Below are positions 1-8,926 of a stretch of 64,000 nt of DNA, piece by piece. Source of the DNA: Hymenobacter glacieicola (GTDB lineage: Bacteria > Bacteroidota > Bacteroidia > Cytophagales > Hymenobacteraceae). The notes beneath the pieces were generated by a model. The model saw only the letters and a list, made by a program, of their open reading frames with translations. It did not search any database and was not told where the DNA came from. The DNA lies in assembly GCF_014640315.1 (NCBI RefSeq), contig NZ_BMGS01000002.1:345313-409312 (forward strand). The letters are read 5' to 3'. Position numbers and translations under genes: made by a program. The first letter of the stretch is position 1. Every line of letters starts with the position of its first letter.

Positions 1-1126
1 CCTTCACGCGGGAGGCGGCCAGCGGAACCAACGTGGAGTAGTCGTTGCCCTTGTCGGTGCCGCCGGCAATCCAGATGATGGGCTGCCGGATACCGTCGAG
101 GGCGTACCAGGCGGCTTCCACGTTGGTGGCCTTGCTGTCGTTGATAAACTTGACCTCGTTGATTTCGCCCACGGGCTGCAGGCGGTGGTCGGCGTTTCGG
201 AACGTGGCCAGACCAGCTTCAATCTGCTCGGCCGAGAGGCCCGCAATGCGGGCACAGAGCACGGCGGCCAGTATGTTCTGGCGGTTGTGCTGCCCGATCA
301 GGGGCGAGTTGGCCACGCTTACTTCCTCCCCATCCAGGCCCAGGCCGGGCACCAGGTTGGTACACAGGCAATCCTCGCGGGTGTAGTAGCCGGCCAGCTG
401 AAAATCGGGGCGGCGGTGCAGGCTGAACGGCAGCTGAATGACGGGCCGGAGCGCGGCCGGAAAGTAGCGCTGAATGTTCTCGTCGTCGGCGTTATAAACA
501 AAGTACTGCTCACTGTCCTGACGCTGGGTGATGCGCAGCTTGGCTTGGGCGTACTGCTCCAGGGAGTAGCCGTACCGGTCGAGGTGGTCGGGGGTGATGT
601 TGAGCAGCACCGAAATCCAGGGCTGAAACTCGTAGGTATCATCGAGCTGGAAGGAGCTGAGCTCCACCACGTAGTAGTCGTGGGCATTCTCTACTACCTG
701 CTCGGCCAGGGAGTAGCCTACATTGCCCGCCAGCCCCACGTTCAGGCCTGCTTCCTTCAGCAAATGGTAAGTGAGCAGAGTCGTCGTCGTCTTGCCGTTG
801 GTGCCAGTGATGCCGATACACTTGGCCTGGGTGTAGCGTCCGGCCAGCTCGATTTCCGAAATAATGGGCGTGCCCTGGGCGCGCAGGGCCTGTATAACGG
901 GAGCCTTTTTGGGTATGCCAGGGCTCTTTACTACCTCATCCGCCTTCAAGACTTCCTCCAGCGTGTGCTGGTTTTCCTCAAACCGAATACCGGCCTGGGC
1001 TAGCTTTTGCTGGTAGCGCGGCTGAATGGGGCCCCGGTCCGACACAAACACGGTGTGGCCCTTGGCCTGGGCCAGCAGCGCCGCCCCTACCCCACTTTCC
1101 GCAGCGCCGAGAATAACGTAGTGCAT
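1..1126 (-). CDS. murD: UDP-N-acetylmuramoylalanine--D-glutamate ligase MurD (C-terminus off the left edge)
   Basis: Cytoplasmic Mur ligase that adds D-glutamate to UDP-MurNAc-L-Ala using ATP, an early step of peptidoglycan synthesis. The frame is open from the ATG at 1126 to the first bases of the window, giving about 375 residues. The N-terminus reads MHYVILGAAESGVGAALLA, a Rossmann-type uracil-binding domain. The ATP-binding loop GITGTNGKTTTT follows, then the central-domain motif NITPDHLDRYG. Near the left edge HRLQPVGEINEVKFINDSKATN is the MurD C-terminal region, where the Lys-Ala-Thr-Asn stretch is typical. The last residues lie outside the window. It is the seventh gene of the minus-strand dcw operon, 66 bases after mraY, and the operon probably continues to the left. 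Identity is close to certain from motifs and context. Confidence 0.96.
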   Translation of the reverse strand, partial: MHYVILGAAESGVGAALLAQAKGHTVFVSDRGPIQPRYQQKLAQAGIRFEENQHTLEEVLKADEVVKSPGIPKKAPVIQALRAQGTPIISEIELAGRYTQAKCIGITGTNGKTTTTLLTYHLLKEAGLNVGLAGNVGYSLAEQVVENAHDYYVVELSSFQLDDTYEFQPWISVLLNITPDHLDRYGYSLEQYAQAKLRITQRQDSEQYFVYNADDENIQRYFPAALRPVIQLPFSLHRRPDFQLAGYYTREDCLCTNLVPGLGLDGEEVSVANSPLIGQHNRQNILAAVLCARIAGLSAEQIEAGLATFRNADHRLQPVGEINEVKFINDSKATNVEAAWYALDGIRQPIIWIAGGTDKGNDYSTLVPLAASRVK

Positions 1127-1192
1127 GGTATGAGTCAGGTGATGAGGTGAGTAACGAAGTGTGAATCGGCAGGACTAATGGTCGGAAGCCGC

Positions 1193-2413
1193 TTACCGCA
1201 GCTTTAGCGTAACCAGCGTAATTACAGCCAGCATAATGCTGACAATCCAGAAGCGCGACACGATTTTGGACTCGTGGTAGCCCAGCTTCTGGTAATGGTG
1301 GTGCAGGGGCGACATGCGCAGCAGGCGGCGGCCTTCGCCGTACTTGCGCTTAGTGTACTTAAAATAGCTGACCTGCACCATAACCGACAGGTTTTCAATC
1401 AGAAACACGCCGCACAGCACCGGAATCAGCAGCTCCTTACGCACGATGATGGCCAGCACGGCAATGATGCCGCCAATGGCCAGGGAGCCGGTATCCCCCA
1501 TGAATACCTGGGCCGGGTAGGAGTTATACCACAGAAAGCCCACGCAGGCCCCCACAAAAGCGGTACAGAAAATTACCAGCTCGCCCGAGTTCGGAATGAA
1601 CATCACGTCCAGATAGTCCGCCAGCAAAGCGTTACCGCTCACGAAGCAGAAGATAGCCAGCGTGATGCCAATGATGGCCGAGGTACCGGCCGCCAGCCCG
1701 TCGAGGCCGTCGGTGATGTTGGCCCCGTTGCTCACGGCCGTGATAATCAAGATGACAATGGGAATGTAGAAGAAGGCGTAGTACTCATTGAAGAAGTCGC
1801 CGGCGGTAGCGAATAGGTCGCCGTAGTTCAGCTCGTTGTTCTTCAGGAAGGGCACCGTGGTAATCATCAGCTTCACGTCCTGGTAGACGGTGCTGGCATC
1901 CACGGCTGAAAAGGCGCCGTTGGGCAGGGCGTACTGGCGCACGGTCACGTCGTTGGAAAAGAACAGCACCCAGCCCACCGTCACGCCCAGGCCTACCTGG
2001 CCCAGCACCTTGAAGCGGCCGGCCAAGCCTTCCTTGTCCTTCTTGACTACCTTAATATAGTCGTCCACGAAGCCGATTAGCCCCAGCCAGACGGTACTCA
2101 GCAGCATGAGCACGATGTAGATGTTGTCGAGCTTGGCAAACAGCAGCACCGGCACCAGAATAGCCAGCAGAATAATCAGGCCGCCCATGGTAGGAGTGCC
2201 TTTCTTCTCGATCTGCCCTTGCAGGCCCAGGTCGCGCACCGTCTCCCCAATTTGCCGCCGCTGCAGGGCCCGGATCAGCGGGGCCCCGAAGAACTGGGCG
2301 ATAATCAGGGAGGTTACTACCGCCAGCGCCGCCCGGAACGAAATGTACTGGAAAACACCCGTGCCCGGCAGGTGATGCACTTTGTAGAGGTAGTTAAAGA
2401 AGTAATACAGCAT
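1193..2413 (-). CDS. mraY: Phospho-N-acetylmuramoyl-pentapeptide transferase MraY
   Basis: Integral membrane enzyme that transfers phospho-MurNAc-pentapeptide to undecaprenyl phosphate, making lipid I at the inner face of the cytoplasmic membrane. The 406-residue product has about ten hydrophobic segments. Family motifs are clear: KKGTPTMGG near residue 70, [16 protein letters not shown] near residue 115 with the conserved Asp pair, [12 protein letters not shown] near residue 240, and [12 protein letters not shown] near residue 310. The conserved [11 protein letters not shown] loop sits close to the C-terminus. Length is somewhat above the 360 residues usual in proteobacteria, as in other Bacteroidota, because of a long periplasmic insertion around residues 160-215. 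The start is the ATG at 2413. It lies between murE and murD in the dcw operon. Confidence 0.97.
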   Translation of the reverse strand: MLYYFFNYLYKVHHLPGTGVFQYISFRAALAVVTSLIIAQFFGAPLIRALQRRQIGETVRDLGLQGQIEKKGTPTMGGLIILLAILVPVLLFAKLDNIYIVLMLLSTVWLGLIGFVDDYIKVVKKDKEGLAGRFKVLGQVGLGVTVGWVLFFSNDVTVRQYALPNGAFSAVDASTVYQDVKLMITTVPFLKNNELNYGDLFATAGDFFNEYYAFFYIPIVILIITAVSNGANITDGLDGLAAGTSAIIGITLAIFCFVSGNALLADYLDVMFIPNSGELVIFCTAFVGACVGFLWYNSYPAQVFMGDTGSLAIGGIIAVLAIIVRKELLIPVLCGVFLIENLSVMVQVSYFKYTKRKYGEGRRLLRMSPLHHHYQKLGYHESKIVSRFWIVSIMLAVITLVTLKLR

Positions 2414-2522
2414 GGGCGCGGGGGTCAGCAGTTGGGGTTCAGAGGTAGTCCAAGCTGCAAAGGTTCAGTTTTTTGGGTTGAGGTCAAACGTTGCGTTTGT
2501 GCAGATTTTGGATTATTCAGCG

Positions 2523-3998
2523 CTATTTACCAAGCAGATTGAACATGTCGGTCAGCACGCGCTTATCGTCAAAATCAGTTTTCACGCCCTTGATTTCCTG
2601 GTAGGTTTCGTGGCCTTTACCCGCCACCAGCACAATGTCGCCGGGCTGGGCCAAAGCCACCGCCGTTTTAATGGCTTCCCGGCGGTCCGCAATGGTCAGG
2701 ACTTTTCCCTGATTCTCGGCGGGCACGCCGGCCTGCATCTGGGTTAGAATGTCGTTGGGGTCCTCGAAACGGGGGTTGTCGGAAGTCAGCACGGCGCGGT
2801 TGGAGAGCTGAGCGGCCAGACGCGCCATGATGGGGCGCTTGGCCCCGTCGCGGTTGCCGCCGCAGCCCACCACGGTAATCACCTGCTGGCTAGGCTGGCG
2901 GATGTCGGCAATGGTTTGCAACACGTTTTCCAGCGCGTCGGGCGTGTGGGCGTAGTCGACGATGCCCGTAATGCGCACCCGCTCCGATACTACCGGCTCA
3001 AACCGCCCCGGCGCCGACGTCAGGCCCGACAGCACAGTGAGCACCTCCGCCGGCTCCTCACCCAGCAGCACGGCCGTACCATAAATAGCCAGCAGATTGT
3101 AGGCGTTAAACACTCCAATCAGCCGAAACTGCACTTCCCTACCGTCTACCTCCAGGTGCAAACCGTGCACGGCGTTTTCAATCAGGCGGCCCCGGAAGGT
3201 AGCGGCATTGCGCAGGGAATAGGTTTCGCGGCGGCCAACCACGTTCTGTAGCATCACCGGACCGCGCTTGTCGTCCTGGTTGGTGAGGGCGAAGGCCGAC
3301 TTGGGCAGCATGTCGAAGAAGCCCTTTTTGGCTTTGAGGTACGCGTCGAAGGTGCCGTGGTAGTCGAGGTGGTCGTGGGTGAGGTTAGTAAACACGCCCC
3401 CGGCAAAGTGCAGGCCCGTAATGCGGTGCTGCACCACGGAGTGGGAGCTGACTTCCATAAACACGTGAGTGCAACCGGCCTTGAGCATCCGGGCCAGCAG
3501 CTCATTCAGGCGGATGGCATCGGGGGTGGTGTGGGTGGCCGGAATAACCTGCTCGTCAATCTGGTTCTGCACCGTACTTAGCAGGCCGCAGTGGTAGCCC
3601 AGCTCCCGGAAGAGCTTGTGCAGCATGGTGGCGCAGGTGGTTTTGCCGTTGGTACCCGTAATGCCCACCAGTTGCAGCTGGCGCGACGGATGACCGTAGA
3701 ACGCAGCAGCCATCAGAGCCATAGCCTGCGCAGAGTCAGCCACTTGCACGTAGGTGGTGGCCGGGTTCAGCTCGGCGGGCAGGTCCTCTACTACGACTAC
3801 AGCCGCGCCCTGCTCCACTGCTTTCGGCACAAACTGATGACCATCGGTGGCCGTGCCGCGCAGGGCGAAAAACACGGTGCCCGGCCCGGCCTGGCGCGAG
3901 TCCAGGGTAAGGCCAGTAACGGCTACCTCCGCAGGGCCGTGCTGGGCCCGGACGGTAACGGCAGCCAGCAGAGCAGAAAGGGCGAGTTCGGGGTTCAA
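2523..3998 (-). CDS. murE: UDP-N-acetylmuramoyl-tripeptide ligase MurE, probably meso-diaminopimelate specific
   Basis: Cytoplasmic Mur ligase adding the third amino acid of the stem peptide. The 491 residues contain the ATP loop GITGTNGKTT near residue 112, the central motif NLTHDHLDYHGT near residue 208, and VGCGGNRDGAKRP near residue 378. The stretch TSDNPRFEDPNDI near residue 405 carries the DNPR signature associated with meso-DAP selection, so the peptidoglycan is inferred to be of the DAP type. The longest frame begins with a TTG codon at 3998 and no upstream in-frame ATG was found; the start is therefore less certain than the identity. It follows ftsI by 64 bases and precedes mraY by 109 bases. 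Confidence 0.96.
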   Translation of the reverse strand: MNPELALSALLAAVTVRAQHGPAEVAVTGLTLDSRQAGPGTVFFALRGTATDGHQFVPKAVEQGAAVVVVEDLPAELNPATTYVQVADSAQAMALMAAAFYGHPSRQLQLVGITGTNGKTTCATMLHKLFRELGYHCGLLSTVQNQIDEQVIPATHTTPDAIRLNELLARMLKAGCTHVFMEVSSHSVVQHRITGLHFAGGVFTNLTHDHLDYHGTFDAYLKAKKGFFDMLPKSAFALTNQDDKRGPVMLQNVVGRRETYSLRNAATFRGRLIENAVHGLHLEVDGREVQFRLIGVFNAYNLLAIYGTAVLLGEEPAEVLTVLSGLTSAPGRFEPVVSERVRITGIVDYAHTPDALENVLQTIADIRQPSQQVITVVGCGGNRDGAKRPIMARLAAQLSNRAVLTSDNPRFEDPNDILTQMQAGVPAENQGKVLTIADRREAIKTAVALAQPGDIVLVAGKGHETYQEIKGVKTDFDDKRVLTDMFNLLGK

Positions 3999-4062
3999 CG
4001 TGTTAGGGATGGTAAGAGGCGTACGCCTCAGGTTAGGGCTCCTGAATTATAGAGGTTGCAGT

Positions 4063-6441
4063 CTACGCTTTTGCCTTGGGTTTGGCTTTGGTTACTGCGG
4101 CCGTGCCTTTCGGCGCGATGGTGTTGCTGGTGGCAGTTTCCCGAGGTGGCTTGGCTGGCGCTTGCTTGCCAGGGGTAGCCGCCGGAGTGGTACGGGCCGA
4201 TTTACCGCCGTTGCGGCTGGTGCTCCCCGCAGCCTCCGCTTGCCGTACCCGGCCATCGGCCAGGGTAGCCAAGCCGGGCGTGGGCGGAACGGCCGGAACA
4301 GGGGGCGCCAGACGGCCCCCGATGGGCTCCAGCTGCAATACGACGGTAGTACCGCGCCGCGCCGCAGACCCCGCCGCTACCGACTGCGTTTTTACCCGAC
4401 CCGTACCCAGGGCCCGCACCCGCAAGCCGCGGTTTTCGAGCAGGAACAGGGCGTCGCGCAGGGTGAGGCCTTGCACGTTGGGCACGCGACCGGGGCGTAC
4501 GGCCATGGGCTTCAAACTCAGACTTTCAGCATCGGAATCAGTGGGCGCGGTGCGCACCCAGTCCTCGGCGCCCGTGCCACCATTGTGCGTTACGCCGAGC
4601 TTGCTGAACACCATCGACAGCTCATCCTGCATACCGGCCTGTACTTCCGGCACCCGTGAGCGGCGCACCGGGGCGCGGGCCAGCAACGGGCGCTGGCTGG
4701 CTACGTCGCGGGCCATGGCTTTGTCGGCTAGCTCCCGGAACACCGGGGCGGCCACATCGGCACCGTAGATGCGGCCGTTCTTGGGCGAGTCAACTACCAC
4801 GATGCAGCTGTACTTGGGGTTGTCGGCGGGGAAGTAGCCGCAGAAGCTGGTGGAGTACGTGCGGGTGTAGGCGCCGTTCTTGAACTTCCAGGCCGTGCCG
4901 GTTTTGCCCGCAATGAGGTAATCGTTGGTGCGGATGCCGCGGGCGGTGCCGTGCTCCACTACCCCTTCCATCATGGCGCGTACTTTCTGCAGGGTTTCAT
5001 CGGAGCAGATCTTGGGGTTGAGCACCTGGGTTTCAAACCGTTCCAGCACCTTGTCGGCCTGCTTGATTTCCTTAACAATCATGGGCTGCACCTTCACGCC
5101 GCCGTTGGCCACGGCATTGTAGAAGGCCAGCGTTTGCAGCGGGGCCAGCTTCAATTCGTAGCCGATGCTCATGGTCGTGAGCGAGGTGCGGCTCCAGCTT
5201 CGGTCGCGGGGGTCTTTGATGTAGGGGCGGGCCTCGCCGGCCATCTGGAAGCCCAGGGGCTTGTCCAGCCCGAAGCGCTTGAGGTAGTCGGTGTACTTCT
5301 CGGGGTTCTTGCTGAAGACCCGGTCGGCAAGCACGGCCACGCCGATGTTGGAGGATTTCTCGAACACCTGCTGCAGCGTGATGCGGCCGTAGGGGTGGGA
5401 ATCGGTTTTCACGGCTCCGCCAATCTTTTTGGAGCCCGTGTTGCCGGTATTAATGGTGTCGGTTAGCTGCAGGTCGGGGTCTTCTTCGAAGGCGGCCATC
5501 ATGGAGGCCAGCTTGAAGGTAGAGCCGGGCTCGGTACGGCCCTGGTCGGCAATGGCGTAGTTGTAATCTTCGCGGTACACGCCCTCATCCACCTTGCCCA
5601 GGTTGGCTACGGCCTTGATTTCGCCGGTCTTCACCTCCATCAGAATGACGGTACCGTACTGGGCGTTGTTTTCCACCAAGGACTTGTACAGGGCGTTTTC
5701 GGCCACGTCCTGGAGGTTGATATCCAGGGTGGTTTTCACGTCGTAGCCAGGCTGGGGCTTGACCTCGGTGCCGTCGTAGATGGGCTTGTTGCCGCCAGGC
5801 AAGCGCTCAAATAAGGCCTCGCCATCTTTGCCCGCCAAGTGGCGGTTGAAGGTAAATTCGAGGCCCGCGCCGTTCTTGTCCTCGTTCACGAAGCCAATGG
5901 TGCGCTGGGCCAGCCCGCCGAAGGGCCGGAAGCGCTTGTCCACCTTCTCGAAGATGGCGCCGCCCTTGTTCTTACCCTCCCGGAAAATGGGCCACTTGGC
6001 TAACTCCTTTTTTTCCTGGAAGTTTATTTGCCGGGAGTTCAGGCGCAGGTAGCGCACCGAGGGCTTAGCATACTTTGCGTTTTTAAGCCGGCGCTTGTAT
6101 TCTGATTTCGTTCGGTCGCCGAAAAAAGCGGAAAGCATTCCAGCCAACGAGTCTACTTTCTGTTCGAACAGCGCCGAATTTACTACGCTGGGGTCCCAGG
6201 CCACCCGGTAAAAGGGCAGGGAGGTGGCCATGATGCTTTCGTTGTCGGAGTAGATGTTGCCGCGGGTGGCGAATACGGGCTGGTACACGATGCGGCGCTC
6301 CTGCTCCAGGGCGCTCCACTTGGCCCCTTCCGTGAACTGCACGTGGGTCACGCGCCAGATAATGGCGCAGGAAAACAGGCACACACCCAGAAAAGCCAGC
6401 CGGACGCGGGTGACAATGCTTTTTTTAACGTTTCCTTTCAT
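4063..6441 (-). CDS. ftsI: Division transpeptidase FtsI/PBP3 with C-terminal PASTA domain
   Basis: Septal peptidoglycan transpeptidase (class B PBP), anchored in the inner membrane with the catalytic domain in the periplasm. A single membrane segment lies near residues 13-32. The active-site motifs are in order: STFK at 307-310, SSN at 363-365 and KTGT at 513-516. A PASTA domain is readable near residues 640-700 (GRVPNVQGLTLRDALFLLE and the following strand). The last 90 residues are low-complexity, rich in Ala, Pro, Lys and Arg. At 792 residues it is longer than Escherichia coli FtsI (588). The start is the ATG at 6441, which overlaps the end of the FtsL-like gene by 17 bases, suggesting translational coupling. 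Confidence 0.95.
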   Translation of the reverse strand: MKGNVKKSIVTRVRLAFLGVCLFSCAIIWRVTHVQFTEGAKWSALEQERRIVYQPVFATRGNIYSDNESIMATSLPFYRVAWDPSVVNSALFEQKVDSLAGMLSAFFGDRTKSEYKRRLKNAKYAKPSVRYLRLNSRQINFQEKKELAKWPIFREGKNKGGAIFEKVDKRFRPFGGLAQRTIGFVNEDKNGAGLEFTFNRHLAGKDGEALFERLPGGNKPIYDGTEVKPQPGYDVKTTLDINLQDVAENALYKSLVENNAQYGTVILMEVKTGEIKAVANLGKVDEGVYREDYNYAIADQGRTEPGSTFKLASMMAAFEEDPDLQLTDTINTGNTGSKKIGGAVKTDSHPYGRITLQQVFEKSSNIGVAVLADRVFSKNPEKYTDYLKRFGLDKPLGFQMAGEARPYIKDPRDRSWSRTSLTTMSIGYELKLAPLQTLAFYNAVANGGVKVQPMIVKEIKQADKVLERFETQVLNPKICSDETLQKVRAMMEGVVEHGTARGIRTNDYLIAGKTGTAWKFKNGAYTRTYSTSFCGYFPADNPKYSCIVVVDSPKNGRIYGADVAAPVFRELADKAMARDVASQRPLLARAPVRRSRVPEVQAGMQDELSMVFSKLGVTHNGGTGAEDWVRTAPTDSDAESLSLKPMAVRPGRVPNVQGLTLRDALFLLENRGLRVRALGTGRVKTQSVAAGSAARRGTTVVLQLEPIGGRLAPPVPAVPPTPGLATLADGRVRQAEAAGSTSRNGGKSARTTPAATPGKQAPAKPPRETATSNTIAPKGTAAVTKAKPKAKA

Positions 6442-7171
6442 TGCGGCGGGTAGGAGCTGAACGATTGGAAGATGCGGGGTCAGCCGTGGCGGGCTCCCCG
6501 TTAAGATCAGTACCGATGGGAACGGGCGGGGCGCCTACCTCCACCGAGTCGCCGAGGGACGGGCCGCCGGCACGGCGCAGGGAGTCGGCCTTGGCCCGGG
6601 CCGTCATGGCGGCCACCGAGTCGGCCGTCAGGATGGGCAGCCTGTCCAGCTCAGCCTCGTCGAGGCGGCCGGCGGGCACGCTGATGCGGAAGGGCGGCGA
6701 GGAGCTTTCCACCAAGCCGTAGGCGGCTACCTTGCGGGCTACCTCGCTTTGCTTGCTGGCCTCCATGTAGTCTGATTTCAGGGTTGTGTAATCGGCGCGC
6801 AAGTCCTCCGTCTCCACTTTCAGCTTCTGAATGCTGCGGTTCATGCGGGTGGCGTAGTGTGTGTTGCCGATGTAGACCAGGGTCAGGAACATCACGAACA
6901 GCAGATGGGGTAGGAAGCGCACGGGCAGGCCCTCCCGAAACAGGCCATCAACCGGGGTGGCCCGCTCCAGCAGGGAAAACACGCTCCAGGTGCTGCGCTT
7001 GGGCGTCGTCAGGCGCGGCTCCTTGGGCTCCCGCGGAGCCTTGGTGGGCCGCACGGGCGGAGGCGTGGGTTCCGGCTCCGGCGGGCGCACCGGCTCCGGC
7101 GCTATGGGCGCTACCTGCCGCGGGGCATTCACGCGGGGGGTGGGGGCAGATTTTACGGTATTGACGGCCAC
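6425..7171 (-). CDS. FtsL-like cell division protein with a long proline-rich cytoplasmic N-terminus
   Basis: Small bitopic divisome protein in the ftsL position between rsmH and ftsI, expected to form a periplasmic coiled coil with FtsB/FtsQ-type partners. Residues 1-75 are rich in Pro, Glu, Arg and Lys and would be cytoplasmic. A membrane segment follows at about 86-105 (LPHLLFVMFLTLVYIGN), then a heptad-like periplasmic stretch (MNRSIQKLKVETEDLRADY). The conserved block of Bacteroidota FtsL-like proteins, ending in AYGLVESSSPPFRI, is visible near residues 150-163. At 248 residues it is about twice the size of classical FtsL. The start is a GTG at 7171; no ATG fits. The last 60 residues look poorly constrained. 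Assignment rests on position and topology. Confidence 0.85.
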   Translation of the reverse strand: MAVNTVKSAPTPRVNAPRQVAPIAPEPVRPPEPEPTPPPVRPTKAPREPKEPRLTTPKRSTWSVFSLLERATPVDGLFREGLPVRFLPHLLFVMFLTLVYIGNTHYATRMNRSIQKLKVETEDLRADYTTLKSDYMEASKQSEVARKVAAYGLVESSSPPFRISVPAGRLDEAELDRLPILTADSVAAMTARAKADSLRRAGGPSLGDSVEVGAPPVPIGTDLNGEPATADPASSNRSAPTRRNERKR

Positions 7172-7201
7172 GGATGGTGCTGATTGGGGTAGCGTGCAGT
7201 T

Positions 7202-8146
7202 CTATTCTTTGCGGATGGCAATGCGAAGCTTGGCGCTCCGGGCCCGGCTGTTCAGAGCTATTTCCTCCTCCGAGGCTTCCACCGGCTTGCGCGTGAGAGC
7301 CTCGAAGGGCACGTTGGTGCGGCCAAACAGGTCCTTGTCCACTTCGCCGAAGAATTTGCCCTTGGCAATGAAGTTCTTCACCAGCCGGTCTTCCAGGGAG
7401 TGGTAGCTCATCACTACCAGCCGGCCGCCGGGGCGCAATACTTGTGCCGTTTGTTCCAGCATTTCCTGCAAGGCGGTCATTTCATCGTTGGCCTCAATGC
7501 GCAAGGCCTGGAAAACCTGGGCCAGGTACTTGTTTTCCTTGCCCCGGGGGGTGCAAGGTGCAATGGCCTTTTTCAGGCCCGCAATGGTGCTGATGCTCTG
7601 CCCGCGCCGGGCCGCTACCACGGTGGCAGCCAGCGTGCGGGCGTTGGTGACTTCCCCGTACATGCCGAAAATACGGTGCAAATCGGCCTCGGAGTATTCA
7701 TTAATAATGTCGGCGGCCGAGGCATCGTCGCCGTCGGGGTTCATGCGCATGTCCAGGGGCCCATCGAAACGGGTGCTGAAGCCCCGCTCCGGCGTATCAA
7801 ACTGGTGGGAGGACACGCCCAGATCGGCCAGCAGCCCGTCCACCGGCAGGGCGCCGTGGCGCTGCAGCTCCTGAAACAAGTGGCGGAAGTTGCTCCGAAT
7901 GAACGTGAACTGGGGCCGGGCCAGCTTCTCAGCCTCGCGCTCCGCATCGGCATCCTGGTCAAAGCTATAGAGGTGGCCGGTTCCGGCGAGGCGCTCCAGA
8001 ATACGGGCCGAGTGGCCGCCGCCACCAAACGTCACGTCTACGTAGCGGCCCGTGGCCTGCAGGTCGAGCCCTTCCAAGCACTCGCGCAGCATGACCGGGC
8101 GGTGGTAGGCGGTATCGTTGTCGTAGTGGTTCAAGGCGTTGCTCAT
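7202..8146 (-). CDS. rsmH: 16S rRNA m4C1402 methyltransferase RsmH (MraW)
   Basis: S-adenosylmethionine-dependent enzyme that methylates N4 of C1402 in 16S rRNA. The 314-residue product opens with YHRPVMLRECLEGL, followed by the SAM-binding motif VDVTFGGGGHSARIL near residue 37 and the catalytic-region motif LADLGVSSHQFDTPERGFS near residue 107. NKYLAQVFQALRIEANDE near residue 210 and VMSYHSLEDRLVKNF near residue 246 are also diagnostic. The ATG at 8146 overlaps the mraZ stop (ATGA), so the two genes are translationally coupled. It is the second gene of the dcw operon. Confidence 0.97.
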   Translation of the reverse strand: MSNALNHYDNDTAYHRPVMLRECLEGLDLQATGRYVDVTFGGGGHSARILERLAGTGHLYSFDQDADAEREAEKLARPQFTFIRSNFRHLFQELQRHGALPVDGLLADLGVSSHQFDTPERGFSTRFDGPLDMRMNPDGDDASAADIINEYSEADLHRIFGMYGEVTNARTLAATVVAARRGQSISTIAGLKKAIAPCTPRGKENKYLAQVFQALRIEANDEMTALQEMLEQTAQVLRPGGRLVVMSYHSLEDRLVKNFIAKGKFFGEVDKDLFGRTNVPFEALTRKPVEASEEEIALNSRARSAKLRIAIRKE

Positions 8147-8619
8147 GCGGCCAGGGGGCCGCCGGGGCCGGTTTCGGTGGTCAAAAATTTCTGCGCCAGC
8201 TTCGAGAAGCTCTGCTGGTCTTTGATGAGGAAGTCCTCGTAGCGCTCCGGGTCCCAGATTTCGCAGCGGTTACCCAGGCCCACGATGATGGCTTCCTTCT
8301 CGATGCCGGAGTACCGCAGCATGGTGCGGGGTAGCATAAACCGCCCGATGGAGTCCAGCTCCACCTCCGTCATGCCCCGGAAAAAGTTACGCTGAAACTG
8401 TCGGTACTCCTCGTTGAACTCATCCAGGGCCATGACCTTTTCGTGAATCACGCGCCAGGCGGCCCGGGGGTAGAGCACTAGGCAGGGCTCAAAACCGCGG
8501 ACCAGCACCAGCTGGTTGCCCGAGGCTTCCGGCAGGTTGGCCTTGACCTTCGCCGGCAGCACCAGCCGACCTTTGGGGTCGAGCTTGCACTCGTATTCGC
8601 CGGAGAGCAGCAGGGTCAT
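8143..8619 (-). CDS. mraZ: Transcriptional regulator MraZ
   Basis: DNA-binding regulator of the dcw operon that forms a ring of AbrB-like domains and usually represses its own operon. The frame can be extended to 8700, but the ATG at 8619 gives MTLLLSGEYECKLDPKGRL, the expected MraZ N-terminus, and a normal length of 158 residues. Both repeats of the family are visible: LDPKGRLVLPAKV near residue 13 and LDSIGRFMLPRTML near residue 87. It is the first gene of the operon and overlaps rsmH by four bases. Three direct repeats that look like its operator lie 65-90 bases upstream. Confidence 0.95.
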   Translation of the reverse strand: MTLLLSGEYECKLDPKGRLVLPAKVKANLPEASGNQLVLVRGFEPCLVLYPRAAWRVIHEKVMALDEFNEEYRQFQRNFFRGMTEVELDSIGRFMLPRTMLRYSGIEKEAIIVGLGNRCEIWDPERYEDFLIKDQQSFSKLAQKFLTTETGPGGPLAA

Positions 8620-8684
8620 GGTGCGGGAGTGAGGTGGGCATGGGAACGGGATATAGCAAAAGTACGGAACCCGCTGGAAAAGGT

Positions 8685-8709
8685 CACCACGATTTACCAT
8701 TTTCTACCA
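8685..8709 (-). promoter_or_regulatory. Putative MraZ operator: three 5-bp boxes with 10-bp period
   Basis: On the minus strand the boxes read TGGTA (8705-8709), TGGTA (8695-8699) and TGGTG (8685-8689), each separated by five bases. Known MraZ operators are TGGGN boxes with five-base spacers upstream of mraZ, so the geometry matches exactly while the fourth base differs. The site is 65-90 bases before the mraZ ATG. Confidence 0.7.
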
Positions 8710-8910
8710 CTCCAAAAAAAGCCTTTTCCAAGCTGTTTTAAGGGCTTTTTCAGAAACCAGCCGGCGGAGTAATTCTCACCTTGTCAGAATGGCAGAGGTG
8801 AGGTTCACATAATTTCAGAGGCCGAGGGGCAGCCCATTCCTCTGCGGACGAGGTGAAATTCTGCACTTCTTGGGCCAGATATAGCACGTGGTTTGGCAGC
8901 CCGAAAGCCT

Positions 8911-8918
8911 TATCTTTG
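8911..8918 (+). promoter_or_regulatory. Bacteroidota-type -7 box (TATCTTTG) for the metal-uptake operon
   Basis: TATCTTTG matches the TAnnTTTG consensus of the Bacteroidota housekeeping sigma factor. A TTTG at 8892-8895 is a possible -33 element, with a slightly short spacer of 15 bases. Transcription would begin only a few bases before the ATG at 8927, so the mRNA may be nearly leaderless. Confidence 0.5.
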
Positions 8919-8926
8919 TGGTCGAT

